From: Pseudomonadota bacterium | GTDB lineage: Bacteria > Pseudomonadota > Gammaproteobacteria > QQUJ01 | Direction of reading: 5' to 3' | Assembly: GCA_008501635.1 (NCBI GenBank) | Contig: QQUJ01000030.1 | Coordinates: 186,001-250,000, forward strand | DNA: 64,000 nucleotides | In this document: positions 37,123-47,758 of the stretch, piece by piece | How positions within the stretch are numbered: the first letter of the stretch is position 1 | Layout: each line of letters opens with the position of its first letter | Notes under the pieces: model-generated | Told to the model about the DNA's origin: nothing | The model's database searches: none | What the model saw: the letters and a program-made list of their open reading frames with translations, nothing else | Position numbers and translations under genes: made by a program

Positions 37123-38022
37123 TCAGGTACTTCGCCGCATGGTCACCACCAGCAGCACACTGCCCAGGATGAGAACGCTGCCCACCAGTCCCATTGTCCC
37201 GAACCGCTCGTCCCACCACCACCAGGCAACGAGCACCGCCACTACGGGTTCAACGGTGACGACGACCGCCGCACGCGTCGCGTCCAGATGGCGCAGTCCG
37301 GCGTAGTACGCCAGATAGGCGAAATAGGTCGAGACCACCGCCACGCTGATGACGCAGAGCCAGGCCAGCGGCGTCTTGTCCGCGAATTCGACAAAGGGCA
37401 GCAGCACCAGTGCGCCCACCGGCAGGGCATAAAGAAACAGCGTCGGTGTACTGTAGTGGCGGAGAAAACTTTTGCCGAAAATGAAATAGAGTGCATAGGT
37501 AAAACCGGACAGCAGGCCGAGTGCGATCGCGATCCCGCTCACCCCGCCTTCACGCAGTACACCGCCACCCTCCTGCGCGATAAACGCTACGCCAGTCAGT
37601 GTCAAAACTACCGCCAATATTTTGCGTGGTGTCGCACACTCGCCGAGAATCACCTGTGCCATCAGCACCACCCACGCGGGCGCGGTATAGAGCAGCATCG
37701 AGGCCAGGGCAGCACCGCCGGCCTCCACGGCGCCCTGATAAGCGGCGTAGAAAATTGCTATGCAGACCACGCCAAACACAGCAATGAGGGGCAGGTGCCT
37801 GGGGGCAACACGCATTTGGCGCCGGGCGGCGGCGTGGACGCTGAACAGTATCCAGGCGAGGGCGGCGCGCCAGAAGGCCACCTCAAGGGGTGCCACGCCC
37901 TCTTCAAAGGCGAAGCGCGCCACCGGACCGATCAGCGCCCAGAGGCTTGCCGCCAGGAGTAACAGCGCATACCCCCAGAATCGGTGATCGGAGCGATTCC
38001 CCGGAGAGTGGGGCATGTTCAC
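37123..38022 (-). CDS. EamA/DMT-family membrane transporter
   Basis: 299 residues with about ten hydrophobic segments in two EamA repeats. The second repeat is seen as LLSGFTYALYFIFGKSFL and TRAAVVVTVEPVVAVLVAWWWWDE. The family exports small metabolites such as amino acids; the substrate cannot be predicted. It starts 26 bp after the bamB stop on the same strand, in the place where der (engA) usually lies in this conserved block. Confidence 0.88.
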   Translation of the reverse strand: MNMPHSPGNRSDHRFWGYALLLLAASLWALIGPVARFAFEEGVAPLEVAFWRAALAWILFSVHAAARRQMRVAPRHLPLIAVFGVVCIAIFYAAYQGAVEAGGAALASMLLYTAPAWVVLMAQVILGECATPRKILAVVLTLTGVAFIAQEGGGVLREGGVSGIAIALGLLSGFTYALYFIFGKSFLRHYSTPTLFLYALPVGALVLLPFVEFADKTPLAWLCVISVAVVSTYFAYLAYYAGLRHLDATRAAVVVTVEPVVAVLVAWWWWDERFGTMGLVGSVLILGSVLLVVTMRRST

Positions 38023-38048
38023 AGGCGCTGCACGAAAACGTGGCCCGG

Positions 38049-39194
38049 TCAGGATGCGCTATCGAGTGTGATTGCTGTCAGGACCCCGCCCCGCCCGTAG
38101 ACATAGAGCGTGTCGTCGATCACCGCGGGCGCCTCCAGTAAACCCTTGCTATCGATTTGCACGCGGCCAACGATACGCCCATCGTCCTGTGACAGAAAAT
38201 GCAGATAACCCTCAAAATCTCCGACCACCACGTAATCCCGGTAGGCGGTGGGCGCGGTCAAACCCCGCGCCTGCAGCTTCTCCTGCTTCCACAGCGCCAC
38301 ACCGTTATCACGCGCCAGCGCCCACAGGTGACCGCGATCATCGGTCACGTAAAGCCGGTCGCGGTTCAGACCGACGGGTTGATAGCCCGAAATATCCCGC
38401 GCCCAGATCAACACTCCAGTGGTCGCGGCGACCGCGGCCACCCGCCCCTGATAGGCGGTAACGAACAGCGTGCCGTCATCCAGAACCGGATGAGCATCGA
38501 TGTCGACCATGCGATCGAGCTCTGTCCTCCCGCGTGGCACCGCAATGGTGCTCTCCCACAGCACGCGTCCGCCATTTAGCTCGAGCGCCGCGAGCTTGCC
38601 ACTGGCGAAACCGGCGTAGACGCGACCACCGTCGGTCACCGGCGTACTCGTACCACGTAGACTGAGCGCCGGCACGCGCTGTTGATAAAACCATTTGCGC
38701 TCACCGGTCGCCCCGTCCAAACCAAACAACTTGCCGTCGCTGCTGTGGGCAATGACCACACCACCCTCCATCTGCGGCGGGGCGAGGATCTCGCTGGAGA
38801 GCTCACTGCGCCAACGTTCAACGCCGTCCGCCGCATTCAACGCCACCACTTCGCCATTGATGGTGCCCACCAGCAACTGCTCACCTCTCAACCCCACGCC
38901 ACCGGTGATCTCCAGATCAGTGGAGCGCTCCCAGAGCCTTCTGCCATTACCCCGATCGACCGCGACGAGCTTGCCGCCACGGTCAGCGGCATAGATGGTG
39001 CCGCCATCGAACACCGGTCGCAGCGTCACGCGCTGCCCGTCGGTACCCGAACCCACCTGAGTACGCCACAGTGTGCGGACCGGAAGTTCGCTCTCCAGCA
39101 CCGGCAGCGGCGCCGGCGGATCCGGATCGACCACCGAGCTGCAACCCGCGAGCGCCGCGGTCACCAGGGCGGCAGCGAGCAGGGCGTGTCTCAT
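38049..39194 (-). CDS. bamB: BamB, outer-membrane assembly lipoprotein
   Basis: 381 residues. The lipobox LAGC near residue 18 marks a lipoprotein. The rest is an eight-bladed PQQ-type beta-propeller with repeats such as DGGTIYAADRGGKLVAVDRGNGRRLWE. BamB helps BamA insert outer-membrane proteins. The ATG overlaps the yfgM stop (ATGA), and hisS-yfgM-bamB is a conserved order. Confidence 0.95.
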   Translation of the reverse strand: MRHALLAAALVTAALAGCSSVVDPDPPAPLPVLESELPVRTLWRTQVGSGTDGQRVTLRPVFDGGTIYAADRGGKLVAVDRGNGRRLWERSTDLEITGGVGLRGEQLLVGTINGEVVALNAADGVERWRSELSSEILAPPQMEGGVVIAHSSDGKLFGLDGATGERKWFYQQRVPALSLRGTSTPVTDGGRVYAGFASGKLAALELNGGRVLWESTIAVPRGRTELDRMVDIDAHPVLDDGTLFVTAYQGRVAAVAATTGVLIWARDISGYQPVGLNRDRLYVTDDRGHLWALARDNGVALWKQEKLQARGLTAPTAYRDYVVVGDFEGYLHFLSQDDGRIVGRVQIDSKGLLEAPAVIDDTLYVYGRGGVLTAITLDSAS

Positions 39195-39832
39195 CGAATG
39201 GCCTCGTCCGCCGTCAGTCCCAGGTCGTCGAGCTTGAGTTGAATCAGCGCGCTGTTGGCAGGATTGCGGCCCAACGCCTTGCGATAGGCGTCGCGTGCGG
39301 CCTTGGTATCGCCATCCACCAGCGCGAGGTCGCCCTGGATCTCATGGTAGTCACTGGCAAACGTGCCGAACTCCACCCCCTGCAGCAATGCTTGCACTGC
39401 CGCGTGCTCTCCCTGTTCGAGCAGTACGCGGGCCAGACGGATACGGGCAACATGGCGTAACTCATCGGTATCGCCATTGGCCAATACCCAGCGCAGCCGC
39501 TCTTCAGCGGCACCGAGATCACCCTGCTCCACGTGCGCCCTGGCCATCATCAATGCGCTGAGTGCCGCGTAGGGCGTGTCGGCATACTGCCCCACGACCA
39601 CCTTGCCCTGCTCCAGCACCTCGTCATGGCGGCCAGCCTGCGCGGCAACATAGATCGCCTCGTACTGTGCCGAGGCCGCAGCGCCGCGCTCGTCGACATG
39701 TTTTTGCCAGTACTGCCAGCCGAACAGCCCCCCCAATCCGATCACTGCGCCGGTAATCAAGGCCACCGCATTCTCACGCCACCATTTTTTAAGGGCTTCG
39801 ATTTGTTCCTGTTCTGATGCGTAGACGTCCAC
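39191..39832 (-). CDS. yfgM: YfgM-like inner-membrane TPR protein
   Basis: 213 residues: a cytoplasmic start MDVYASEQEQIEALKKWW, one membrane helix (about 20-40), then a periplasmic TPR-like domain. In E. coli YfgM binds the chaperone PpiD near the Sec translocon. The gene links hisS and bamB, as usual. Confidence 0.93.
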   Translation of the reverse strand: MDVYASEQEQIEALKKWWRENAVALITGAVIGLGGLFGWQYWQKHVDERGAAASAQYEAIYVAAQAGRHDEVLEQGKVVVGQYADTPYAALSALMMARAHVEQGDLGAAEERLRWVLANGDTDELRHVARIRLARVLLEQGEHAAVQALLQGVEFGTFASDYHEIQGDLALVDGDTKAARDAYRKALGRNPANSALIQLKLDDLGLTADEAIR

Positions 39833-39856
39833 CGCTCGCTCCTGACTGCCTGCTCG

Positions 39857-41140
39857 TTATGATTCGAATAGCCGCGCGCGCAGCAACGCCGCAAGCTCTG
39901 TTTGGGGCACGGTCACCTGCCGCTCGCCGCCGCGCAGATCCTTGATACCGACACTCCCCTGCGCCAATTCCTCATCGCCAAGAATCAACCCCAACCTGGC
40001 ACCGCTCCGATCAGCCTTCCTGAACTGATTTTTGAATCCACCGCCGCCACAGTGGCAAAGAATCCGTACACCGGGAAGTGCATCGCGCAGCCGCTCTGCC
40101 AACAGGAACCCCTGCCGTTGTGCCGCTTCGCTGGCACTGATCAGGTAAACATGCGGCGCCTGTCCATCCTCTACCGATTGCCTGCGCTCTTCGATCAGCG
40201 CCACGAGCCGCTCCAGGCCCATGGCGAAACCTACACCCGGCGTAGGGCGTCCACCCAACTGCTCGACCAAACCATCGTAGCGGCCGCCCGCGCAGACCGT
40301 GCCCTGCGCGCCGAGTTGATCGGTTACCCACTCGAAGACAGTGTTGCAGTAGTAGTCGAGTCCACGCACCAGACGCGGATTGATGCGGTAGCGAATCCCG
40401 GCGGCCTCGATCAATGTCGTCAATCCCTCGAAGTGGCGCCGCGAAGCGTCGCCGAGAAAATCGGCCAACCCGGGAGCGCCGGCGATCACTTCCCGCATCG
40501 CCGGATTCTTGCTGTCGAGGATACGCAACGGATTGCTGGTGAGCCGACGCCGGCTGTCTTCGTCCAGCACTGTCACATGCGCTTGAAGATAGACGGTCAG
40601 CGCATCGCGGTAAACGGCACGCTCTTCGGCGGTACCCAGCGAATTGATCTCCAGTTCGACGATGTCATCGATACCCAACTCCCGCCACATGCGTGCGCTC
40701 ATCAGGATCTGCTCGGCGTCGACATCCGGCCCAGTCAAACCGAAAATCTCGGCGCCAATCTGATGAAACTGGCGGTAGCGTCCCTTCTGCGGGCGCTCGT
40801 GACGAAACATCGGACCGATGTACCAGAGACGTTGCACCTGGTTGTACAGCAAACCGTTTTCGATACCCGCCCGGACACAGCCGGCCGTGTTTTCCGGGCG
40901 CAGTGTGAGGCTGTCGCCATTGCGATCGTCGAAGGTATACATCTCCTTCTCGACGATATCGGTCACCTCGCCGATGGAGCGGGCAAAGAGCTCGGTACGC
41001 TCGAGGATCGGTGTGCGAATCTCACGATAACCGTAGGCTAGCAGCACACCGCGCAGCGTAGCTTCCACATGCTGCCAGAGCGAACTTTGCTCCGGCAGGA
41101 TGTCGTGCATACCGCGAATGGCCTGGATCTCTTTGGACAA
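39857..41140 (-). CDS. hisS: Histidyl-tRNA synthetase
   Basis: 427 residues from a TTG at 41140, 6 bases after AAGGAA. A GTG at 41146 is in frame but touches the ribosome site. Class II motifs are visible: [11 protein letters not shown], the motif 2 segment [40 protein letters not shown] (histidine-A) and [17 protein letters not shown] (motif 3). It charges tRNA-His. Confidence 0.96.
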   Translation of the reverse strand: MSKEIQAIRGMHDILPEQSSLWQHVEATLRGVLLAYGYREIRTPILERTELFARSIGEVTDIVEKEMYTFDDRNGDSLTLRPENTAGCVRAGIENGLLYNQVQRLWYIGPMFRHERPQKGRYRQFHQIGAEIFGLTGPDVDAEQILMSARMWRELGIDDIVELEINSLGTAEERAVYRDALTVYLQAHVTVLDEDSRRRLTSNPLRILDSKNPAMREVIAGAPGLADFLGDASRRHFEGLTTLIEAAGIRYRINPRLVRGLDYYCNTVFEWVTDQLGAQGTVCAGGRYDGLVEQLGGRPTPGVGFAMGLERLVALIEERRQSVEDGQAPHVYLISASEAAQRQGFLLAERLRDALPGVRILCHCGGGGFKNQFRKADRSGARLGLILGDEELAQGSVGIKDLRGGERQVTVPQTELAALLRARLFES

Positions 41141-41174
41141 ACCCACTTCCTTATTCGATAAAATGGCAACATCT

Positions 41175-41333
41175 TCTCGCGCTAAGGCGCCAAGGGCGCA
41201 AAGTTCGCCAAGAAGAATCCTATCAATTCAGATCTTCGGCACCGCAATCCGACACCGACAGCGAAGCGGTGAGGAACGGCGTTGAAACACTACTTCCGCT
41301 CTTTCTTTGCGAGCCTGGCGTCTTTGCGCGAGA
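41175..41333. repeat. Dispersed inverted repeat, copy C
   Basis: TCTCGCGC (41175-41182) is matched by GCGCGAGA (41326-41333). Next to these lie GGCGCCAAGGGCGCAAAG on one arm and CTTTGCGAGCCTGGCGTCTT on the other. It fills most of the 196-bp hisS-ispG gap and has a longer middle than copies A and B. Confidence 0.65.
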
Positions 41334-41336
41334 GGC

Positions 41337-42428
41337 TTATACATCCCCTTCCCGCTGGCGGCGCAAGCGCTCCCGGATCTCGCGTTCCAGCCGGTCTACC
41401 AGATCATCGTCGGTCACCTTCTCCGCCGGTTTGCCGTCGCGGTACATGAGATTGGGTTCACCACCGGCTATCCCGATATCGGCAATTTTCGCCTCTCCGG
41501 GGCCGTTGACCACGCAGCCTATGACTGCCACATCGAGGGATTCGGTGATATCCGCCAGACGCACTTCGAGTGCATTCACGGTTTTAATCACATCGAAGCG
41601 CTGGCGCGAGCACGAAGGACAGGCGATCAGGTTGATGCCGTGACTGCGCAGATGCAGGCTCTTGAGGATATCGAAGCCCACCTTCACCTCTTCCACCGGA
41701 TCGGCCGCCAGCGAGACGCGCAGCGTATCCCCGATACCTTCAGCCAGCAGCATCCCGATACCGACCGCCGATTTTACGGTCCCCGAACGCAGCCCCCCCG
41801 CCTCGGTTATGCCCAGATGCAGGGGCTGCTCGATCTCCCCCGCCAAGGTACGGTAAGCGGCGACCGCAGTCTGCACATCGGAGGCCTTGAGACTGATTTT
41901 GAACTCATGAAAATTCAGACGATCAAGGATCTCCACATGGCGCAAGGCGGACTCGACCAACGCCGCTGGCGTCGGCTCCTGGTACTTTTCCAGAAGATCC
42001 TTCTCCAGCGAACCGGCATTGACGCCAACACGGATCGGAATCCCCCGGTCGCGTGCGCAATCGACCACTGCGCGGATACGATCCTCCCGGCCTATGTTGC
42101 CCGGATTGATGCGCAGGCAATCGGCCCCCAGCTCGGCCACCCGCAATGCGATTCGGTAGTCGAAGTGGATATCCGCAACCAACGGCACGCTCACCTGCTT
42201 GCGAATCGCGCCAAAGGCGTCCGCAGCTTCCATGGAGGGGACGGAGATGCGCACGATGTCCGCGCCCGCTGCCGCAATCGCCTGCACCTGCGCGACGGTG
42301 GCCGCCACATCGCAGGTTTCGGTATTGGTCATGCTTTGCACCGAGATCAAAGCGTCGCCACCGACGGCGACCGAGCCGACCTTGATCTGGCGTGATCTAC
42401 GCCGTTGGATGGAGATGGTGGGATGCAC
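41337..42428 (-). CDS. ispG: 4-hydroxy-3-methylbut-2-enyl diphosphate synthase
   Basis: 363 residues from a GTG at 42428. It converts MEcPP to HMBPP in the MEP isoprenoid pathway using a 4Fe-4S cluster. The cluster cysteines are seen in [11 protein letters not shown] and [39 protein letters not shown] is the usual N-terminus. It lies between rodZ and hisS in the conserved order, split from hisS by the inverted repeat. Confidence 0.96.
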   Translation of the reverse strand: MHPTISIQRRRSRQIKVGSVAVGGDALISVQSMTNTETCDVAATVAQVQAIAAAGADIVRISVPSMEAADAFGAIRKQVSVPLVADIHFDYRIALRVAELGADCLRINPGNIGREDRIRAVVDCARDRGIPIRVGVNAGSLEKDLLEKYQEPTPAALVESALRHVEILDRLNFHEFKISLKASDVQTAVAAYRTLAGEIEQPLHLGITEAGGLRSGTVKSAVGIGMLLAEGIGDTLRVSLAADPVEEVKVGFDILKSLHLRSHGINLIACPSCSRQRFDVIKTVNALEVRLADITESLDVAVIGCVVNGPGEAKIADIGIAGGEPNLMYRDGKPAEKVTDDDLVDRLEREIRERLRRQREGDV

Positions 42429-42486
42429 GATCAGCCTCTGCCGTGGTCGCGAATGCTCGCGCCATACCCGCTAGAGCGCCCCATGG

Positions 42487-43575
42487 CTAGCGCTCACCGT
42501 CAGGTGCAGCGCCGAGGGTAAGGCGCGCTACGCCGCGGCTGCTGGCACGAATATCGGTGACCGGCTCACCATTGAAACGCAGCTCAACTCCGGGAGCATT
42601 GCCCAGGAAAATGGCGAACGGACCCTGGCCGGTCACCTCGCGAACCGTGCCGGCCTTCAGCAACTGATAAACCAGTCGCTCTCCGTTCACATCGGTCACC
42701 TCCGCCCACGAGTCGCCCAGCAACTCGAGAACCAGGCGATCTCCACCGCTGTCTGCAGCATCGGATCGCGTCACGGGCGTGACGACCGCGGGCAACGCTG
42801 CAGCGACTGGATCGGCCATTGGCTCGGGCATGCTGGAAATCGCCGGATCCGGCCGGGAAACCACGGCCGGCGCTGGCTCTGGCGGTTCGGCAACCATGGG
42901 TGTCGAAGGCGTCGATGCCACGATGGGCGGGGTCGGATCGGGGGCCATCACCACCTCTGGAGATGGTTCGGCTAGCGGCGGTTTCTTCGGTGCAGGTTCC
43001 GGAACGACGGGTGGCGGCACAAAGGCCGGTGTGCTCTCACTGTTTGCCTCGGCAACCGGCGGGTGCGCAGGCAACTCCACCTGCGCCGGGGTAAGCGCTG
43101 CGCTGCCCGGACTGCCGTTGATCCCTAACCGGCTGAGGAGCGATGAGGTCGATTCATCCTGAAACCAGGCGACCAACAGCGCACCCAGGACCACAACAAC
43201 CGCCACCGAACCCCAACGCAACAGCAGGTGCTCGCTGCGTTGTTTGTTCGTGAGGATCGCTCCTTTGGGCAACGCCGGCCGCGCTTCGATCAGCCCCAAT
43301 CGTTCGAAAGTTTCGATCACCTCGGTAACCGGTAGTCCGAGCAGGCGGGCATAGCTGCGCAGATAACCACGAGCGAAGAGAATAGAAGGCAGACGTTGAT
43401 AGTCGTCCGACTCCAATGCATCGATGATGGCCTGCTTGAGCTTGAGCTGATCAGCCGCCTGCGCCAGCGACAGGCCACGCGCCTCCCGTGATGCGCGCAG
43501 TAGCGCTCCGGGGCCCTCGGGGCGCTCCTGCCCAGACTCCGGCGATTGTTCCACAGGAAGCCACTCGGCGCTCAT
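42487..43575 (-). CDS. rodZ: RodZ-like cytoskeletal protein
   Basis: 362 residues from an ATG overlapping the pilW stop (TGATG). Layout: an N-terminal HTH (about 25-95; GALLRASREARGLSLAQAADQL), one membrane helix (about 125-145), a long Pro/Ala/Glu-rich periplasmic linker (about 165-285) and a C-terminal DUF4115 domain (about 290-360). RodZ links MreB to the cell-wall machinery and keeps rod shape. The linker is low complexity. Confidence 0.9.
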   Translation of the reverse strand: MSAEWLPVEQSPESGQERPEGPGALLRASREARGLSLAQAADQLKLKQAIIDALESDDYQRLPSILFARGYLRSYARLLGLPVTEVIETFERLGLIEARPALPKGAILTNKQRSEHLLLRWGSVAVVVVLGALLVAWFQDESTSSLLSRLGINGSPGSAALTPAQVELPAHPPVAEANSESTPAFVPPPVVPEPAPKKPPLAEPSPEVVMAPDPTPPIVASTPSTPMVAEPPEPAPAVVSRPDPAISSMPEPMADPVAAALPAVVTPVTRSDAADSGGDRLVLELLGDSWAEVTDVNGERLVYQLLKAGTVREVTGQGPFAIFLGNAPGVELRFNGEPVTDIRASSRGVARLTLGAAPDGER

Positions 43576-44327
43576 CAGCGTTTCGATTCCAGCAATAGCC
43601 GCGCTTCTTCCGAATCGGGATACTCTCCCTCCAGCAGCTGCGAATAGCTGGCGACCGCGTTGCGATCGCCCAACTCGCGCTCCACCTGTATTCCCAACCA
43701 CAGGGTCTGCGGTGTGGGCTTGGCAACCGCCTGGTAGCGCTGCAGGTAGCCCCGCGCGCTCAAAGCGTTGCCCTGCTCGAAACTGATGCGCGACATTTGG
43801 AACAGCGCCTGGGCAAACTGCGGGTTTTTGCGCAAGGCTGCACGCAGGTATTTCTCGGCCAGTGCGGGGTCCCGGGCACGCAGGCACTGGCCGGCATTGC
43901 TCAGAGCCACCTCCGGTTGCGGGTAGAGTGGATTATCGACAGCGGCATCGAAATGCTTCATGGCCATATCCACTTCACCCTTGCGGCATAAGAAAACGGC
44001 GTAGGCATTGCGTGCGTATGAATCGCTTGGGTCGAGCTCGACGGACCTGATGTAGTGGCCATCCGCCTTGTCCGCGCGCCCCATATTCTCGTAAACAACA
44101 GCGATCGCCGCCTGTGCCTTGGCGTTTTTGGGATCCTGCTCAACCGCTTTGGTGAGCTTGATCAAGGCCAGCTCCAGATCGCGTTCTTTCAGATAAGCCA
44201 GGCCCAACTCGGTATTGAGCTGGGAACTCTTGATCAACTGTTCCTCCTGCTGCCGTACCGCTGCGTTGCTGCAGGCAGCAAGGGTAAATCCCACGAGACA
44301 GAGCAGCGTGGTTTTTACAGCACTCAT
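43575..44327 (-). CDS. pilW: PilW/PilF-type pilotin lipoprotein
   Basis: 250 residues from the ATG at 44327, overlapping the rlmN stop (ATGA). The lipobox is LAAC at about residue 19, followed by six or so TPR repeats ([36 protein letters not shown]). The protein is the outer-membrane pilotin that helps the type IV pilus secretin PilQ assemble. The rlmN-pilW-rodZ order is conserved. No other pilus gene is in the window. Confidence 0.92.
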   Translation of the reverse strand: MSAVKTTLLCLVGFTLAACSNAAVRQQEEQLIKSSQLNTELGLAYLKERDLELALIKLTKAVEQDPKNAKAQAAIAVVYENMGRADKADGHYIRSVELDPSDSYARNAYAVFLCRKGEVDMAMKHFDAAVDNPLYPQPEVALSNAGQCLRARDPALAEKYLRAALRKNPQFAQALFQMSRISFEQGNALSARGYLQRYQAVAKPTPQTLWLGIQVERELGDRNAVASYSQLLEGEYPDSEEARLLLESKR

Positions 44328-45448
44328 GGGTGCACCTCGACTACGGGTGGATTGACCGCGCGTGCGCGACGGTTCTGCACCTTGCCCGCCAGCTGACCAC
44401 ACGCGGCATCGATATCCTGGCCGCGTGGCTTACGGGTAACGGTCATAATGCCGGCCGCCAGCAGCACCTCGCGGAACTCGTCAAGTACGGCGTTGCTCGA
44501 GGCACGATAGGGCGCCCCTGGATACGGATTGAAGGGGATCAGATTGACCTTGGAGGGGATGCCGCTCAGTAACTTGACCAGTTTGCGCGCATCGTGGACG
44601 GAGTCATTGACCTCCGCGAGCATTATGTACTCCCAGGTGATGCGCCGGCGTGTGTCACCGCCGATGAATTTCCGGCACGCCGACAACAGCTCGCTAATGG
44701 GATATTTGCGATTGATCGGCACCAATTGGCTACGCAGTTCATCGTCAACCGCATGCAGCGAGACCGCGAGACTGATGTCGGTCAGCCCGGCAAGCCGCTC
44801 GAGACCCGGCACCACGCCGGCGGTACTCAACGTAACGCGACGCTTGGAAAGCCCGAAGCCGAGATCGTCCATCATCAGCCGGCAGGCCCGCACCACGTTT
44901 TCAACGTTGAGCAGTGGCTCTCCCATGCCCATCAAAACCACATTGGTGATAAGACGCGTATCGTTCACGCCGGGCCATGCCTGATCACCGACCGCTGAGC
45001 GGCCCAGCTGTTCGTTGGCTACCCAGACTTGTGCAATGATCTCGGCAGCGGTGAGATTGCGGTTGAACCCCTGTTGGGCAGTGACGCAAAAGGCGCAATC
45101 CAGCGGACAACCCACCTGCGAGGAGATACACAGCGTGCCGCGATCACCGTCGGGTATGAAGACGGTTTCGACGCAATTGCCGTCGTGCAGGCGCAACAGC
45201 CATTTACGGGTTCCATCCGCCGACACCTGATCGGTGACCACCTCGGGCAGGCGGATCTCGGCAATCTCACTGAGTCGGGTGCGCAACGATTTGCTGAGGT
45301 TGCTCATCCGATCGAAATCGATCACGCCCAGATGGTAGATCCACTTCATCAATTGGTGGGCACGAAAGCCTTTCTCACCCAATTCGGTGAACCAGGCCTC
45401 CAAGCCGATACGATCAAAATCCAGCAGATTGACGCGTGTTTCGCTCAA
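44324..45448 (-). CDS. rlmN: Dual-specificity 23S rRNA/tRNA adenine C2 methyltransferase RlmN
   Basis: 374 residues from a TTG at 45448, 10 bases after the ndk stop. A longer frame overlaps ndk. The radical-SAM motif [19 protein letters not shown] (CxxxCxxC) and the second catalytic Cys in [11 protein letters not shown] are both present. RlmN methylates A2503 of 23S rRNA and A37 of some tRNAs. It lies in the conserved ndk-rlmN-pilW run. Confidence 0.95.
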   Translation of the reverse strand: MSETRVNLLDFDRIGLEAWFTELGEKGFRAHQLMKWIYHLGVIDFDRMSNLSKSLRTRLSEIAEIRLPEVVTDQVSADGTRKWLLRLHDGNCVETVFIPDGDRGTLCISSQVGCPLDCAFCVTAQQGFNRNLTAAEIIAQVWVANEQLGRSAVGDQAWPGVNDTRLITNVVLMGMGEPLLNVENVVRACRLMMDDLGFGLSKRRVTLSTAGVVPGLERLAGLTDISLAVSLHAVDDELRSQLVPINRKYPISELLSACRKFIGGDTRRRITWEYIMLAEVNDSVHDARKLVKLLSGIPSKVNLIPFNPYPGAPYRASSNAVLDEFREVLLAAGIMTVTRKPRGQDIDAACGQLAGKVQNRRARAVNPPVVEVHP

Positions 45449-45458
45449 ACGATTGCTC

Positions 45459-45890
45459 TTAGCGGGTGCGCGGGCAGATTTCACCTTCGCTGAAAAAGAA
45501 GGCAATCTCGGCACGTGCAGTGTCGGGACCATCCGAGCCATGGACGGCGTTTTCGCTCACATCGTCAGCGAAGTCGGCGCGAATGGTGCCCGCCGCAGCT
45601 TCCTTGGGGTTGGTGGCACCCATGACCTCGCGATTCTTGGCGATGGCGTTCTCGCCTTCCAGCACCTGCACCACCACCGGCCCCGACATCATGAATTCGA
45701 CCAGGTCCTTGAAAAAGGGACGTTCCCTGTGAACGGCGTAAAAGCCCTCTGCCTGCTCACGGGAGAGGTGCAGCATCTTGGCCGCCACGATGCGCAAGCC
45801 CGCTTTTTCGAAACGGCTGTAGATCTCGCCGATCACATTCTTGGCAACCGCATCAGGTTTGACGATGGAAAAGGTACGCTCAATGGCCAT
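45459..45890 (-). CDS. ndk: Nucleoside diphosphate kinase
   Basis: 143 residues from the ATG at 45890 ([15 protein letters not shown]). The active-site His is in NAVHGSDGP. It transfers phosphate from ATP to nucleoside diphosphates. In gammaproteobacteria ndk usually follows iscX/pepB at the end of the isc cluster. Here it follows iscA after a 243-bp gap containing a hairpin. Confidence 0.97.
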   Translation of the reverse strand: MAIERTFSIVKPDAVAKNVIGEIYSRFEKAGLRIVAAKMLHLSREQAEGFYAVHRERPFFKDLVEFMMSGPVVVQVLEGENAIAKNREVMGATNPKEAAAGTIRADFADDVSENAVHGSDGPDTARAEIAFFFSEGEICPRTR

Positions 45891-45916
45891 TCGTAACTCC
45901 ACAGCTGGATAAGACA

Positions 45917-45940
45917 AGCCCGCGTCTTTGGCCGCGGGCT
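45917..45940 (-). terminator. Hairpin between iscA and ndk
   Basis: AGCCCGCG (45917-45924) and CGCGGGCT (45933-45940) form a perfect 8-bp stem around an 8-base loop. On the minus strand it is followed by TGTCTTATCC, moderately T-rich. It probably ends or attenuates the isc transcript before ndk. The rest of the 243-bp gap shows nothing clear. Confidence 0.55.
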
Positions 45941-46133
45941 GCATAAATCAACGTATAAGTTTACCGCTTTGGCGCGGGCCTAGGCAACGCAAGACCCGGG
46001 TTCAACGGGCAGCGGACTCACGCGCAAGGTCAATACAATGCGGTTATCCCCGAGGGCTGCCCCCTACATGCACCTTGGTACCTGCCGGGACAGGGAACGG
46101 GCAGGATGCGAGCGCAAAGCGCGCCCTTGCGGA

Positions 46134-46457
<324 letters not shown>

Positions 46458-46508
46458 AACGAACCTCTTTCCAATCGTCTGTTCAGTTGCCCGTAAAGCC
46501 ACCGGTGC

Positions 46509-47702
46509 TCAACGACAAGCATCGGCGGCTAATGAATTCCACGTCGGCGACAAGGCCCGCAACTGGTTGACCTTGTCACATACCGCCTCGATCGTGATAT
46601 CGATCTCCTCCTCGGTAGTGTAACGCCCTACTGAGAACCGGATCGAACCATCGGCCAATTCTGCACTCCGCCCCAGCGCGCCCAGCACATAGGAGGGTTC
46701 ACGGTTGGCCGAAGAGCAGGCCGAGCCGGAACTGAGTGCGATCGAACCAAGGGCCATCATCAGTGCCTCGGCATCGATACCGCCGAAGCACACATTCAGA
46801 TTGCCTGCTACACGCCGCTCCAGATCACCATTGAGGCAGATCGACGGCAGTTGCTGCAAACCTTCCCAGAGGCGGTTGCGCATTCGGCGGATGCGCTCAT
46901 TCTCGAGCGCAAAACGCTCGCGTGCGATCCGATACGCCTCACCCATACCAACGATCTGATGCGTTGCCAGCGTTCCCGAGCGCAACCCCCGCTCATGGCC
47001 ACCACCGTGCATCTGCGGTGCGAGGCGAACCTCCGGCGCCGGACGCACATAAAGTGCGCCAATTCCCTTGGGACCGTAGAGTTTATGGGCCGAGAACGAC
47101 ATCAAATCCACCTGCCAGGTGCGCAGATCGATAGCCAATTTCCCGGCGCTCTGCGCCGCATCCACATGAAAGAGGACACCGCGTTCGCGCGCCAGTTCCC
47201 CGAGGGCGGTGATATCCTGCACTACGCCGATCTCGTTGTTGACGTGCATGACCGAAAGCAACGCGGTGTCATCGCTCAGCGCCTCGCGCACCTTGTCGAG
47301 ATCGAGCAGCCCGTTGGCCTCGGGACGCAGATAGGTCGCCTGGTAACCCTGAATCTCCAGATAACGGTAACAGTCGAGCACCGATTTATGTTCGGTCACC
47401 ACGGTAACGATGTGGCGCCGTGTACCGCCCAAGGCCTCGATCACGCCTTTGATGGCCAGATTGTTCGATTCGGTCGCTCCCGAGGTCCAGATCAGACTCT
47501 CCGAATCACATTGAATCAACTCGGCGACCTGCTGCCGGGCGCGCTCCACCGCCTGCTCTGCGTGACGCCCGAAACGGTGTGACCGCGAGGCCGGGTTACC
47601 GAAGACACCGTGTCGCGTCAGATACTCGGCCATGCGACCGGCAACCCGTTCATCGACCGGTGTCGTAGCGGCATAATCGAGATAGATCGAGCGTTTAGTC
47701 AT
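46509..47702 (-). CDS. iscS: Cysteine desulfurase IscS
   Basis: 397 residues from the ATG at 47702. An ATG at 47717 is also possible, and neither has a clear ribosome site. Marks are [15 protein letters not shown], the PLP-lysine segment [19 protein letters not shown], and the catalytic Cys loop [21 protein letters not shown] of the IscS type. It releases sulfur from cysteine as persulfide for Fe-S clusters, thiolated tRNA and TusA. A second, different desulfurase gene lies just upstream. Confidence 0.92.
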   Translation of the reverse strand: MTKRSIYLDYAATTPVDERVAGRMAEYLTRHGVFGNPASRSHRFGRHAEQAVERARQQVAELIQCDSESLIWTSGATESNNLAIKGVIEALGGTRRHIVTVVTEHKSVLDCYRYLEIQGYQATYLRPEANGLLDLDKVREALSDDTALLSVMHVNNEIGVVQDITALGELARERGVLFHVDAAQSAGKLAIDLRTWQVDLMSFSAHKLYGPKGIGALYVRPAPEVRLAPQMHGGGHERGLRSGTLATHQIVGMGEAYRIARERFALENERIRRMRNRLWEGLQQLPSICLNGDLERRVAGNLNVCFGGIDAEALMMALGSIALSSGSACSSANREPSYVLGALGRSAELADGSIRFSVGRYTTEEEIDITIEAVCDKVNQLRALSPTWNSLAADACR

Positions 47703-47758
47703 GGTGATCGGCATCATTTAGGGTTTTTATATACACGATCGGTCCCATCTCGAAGCCA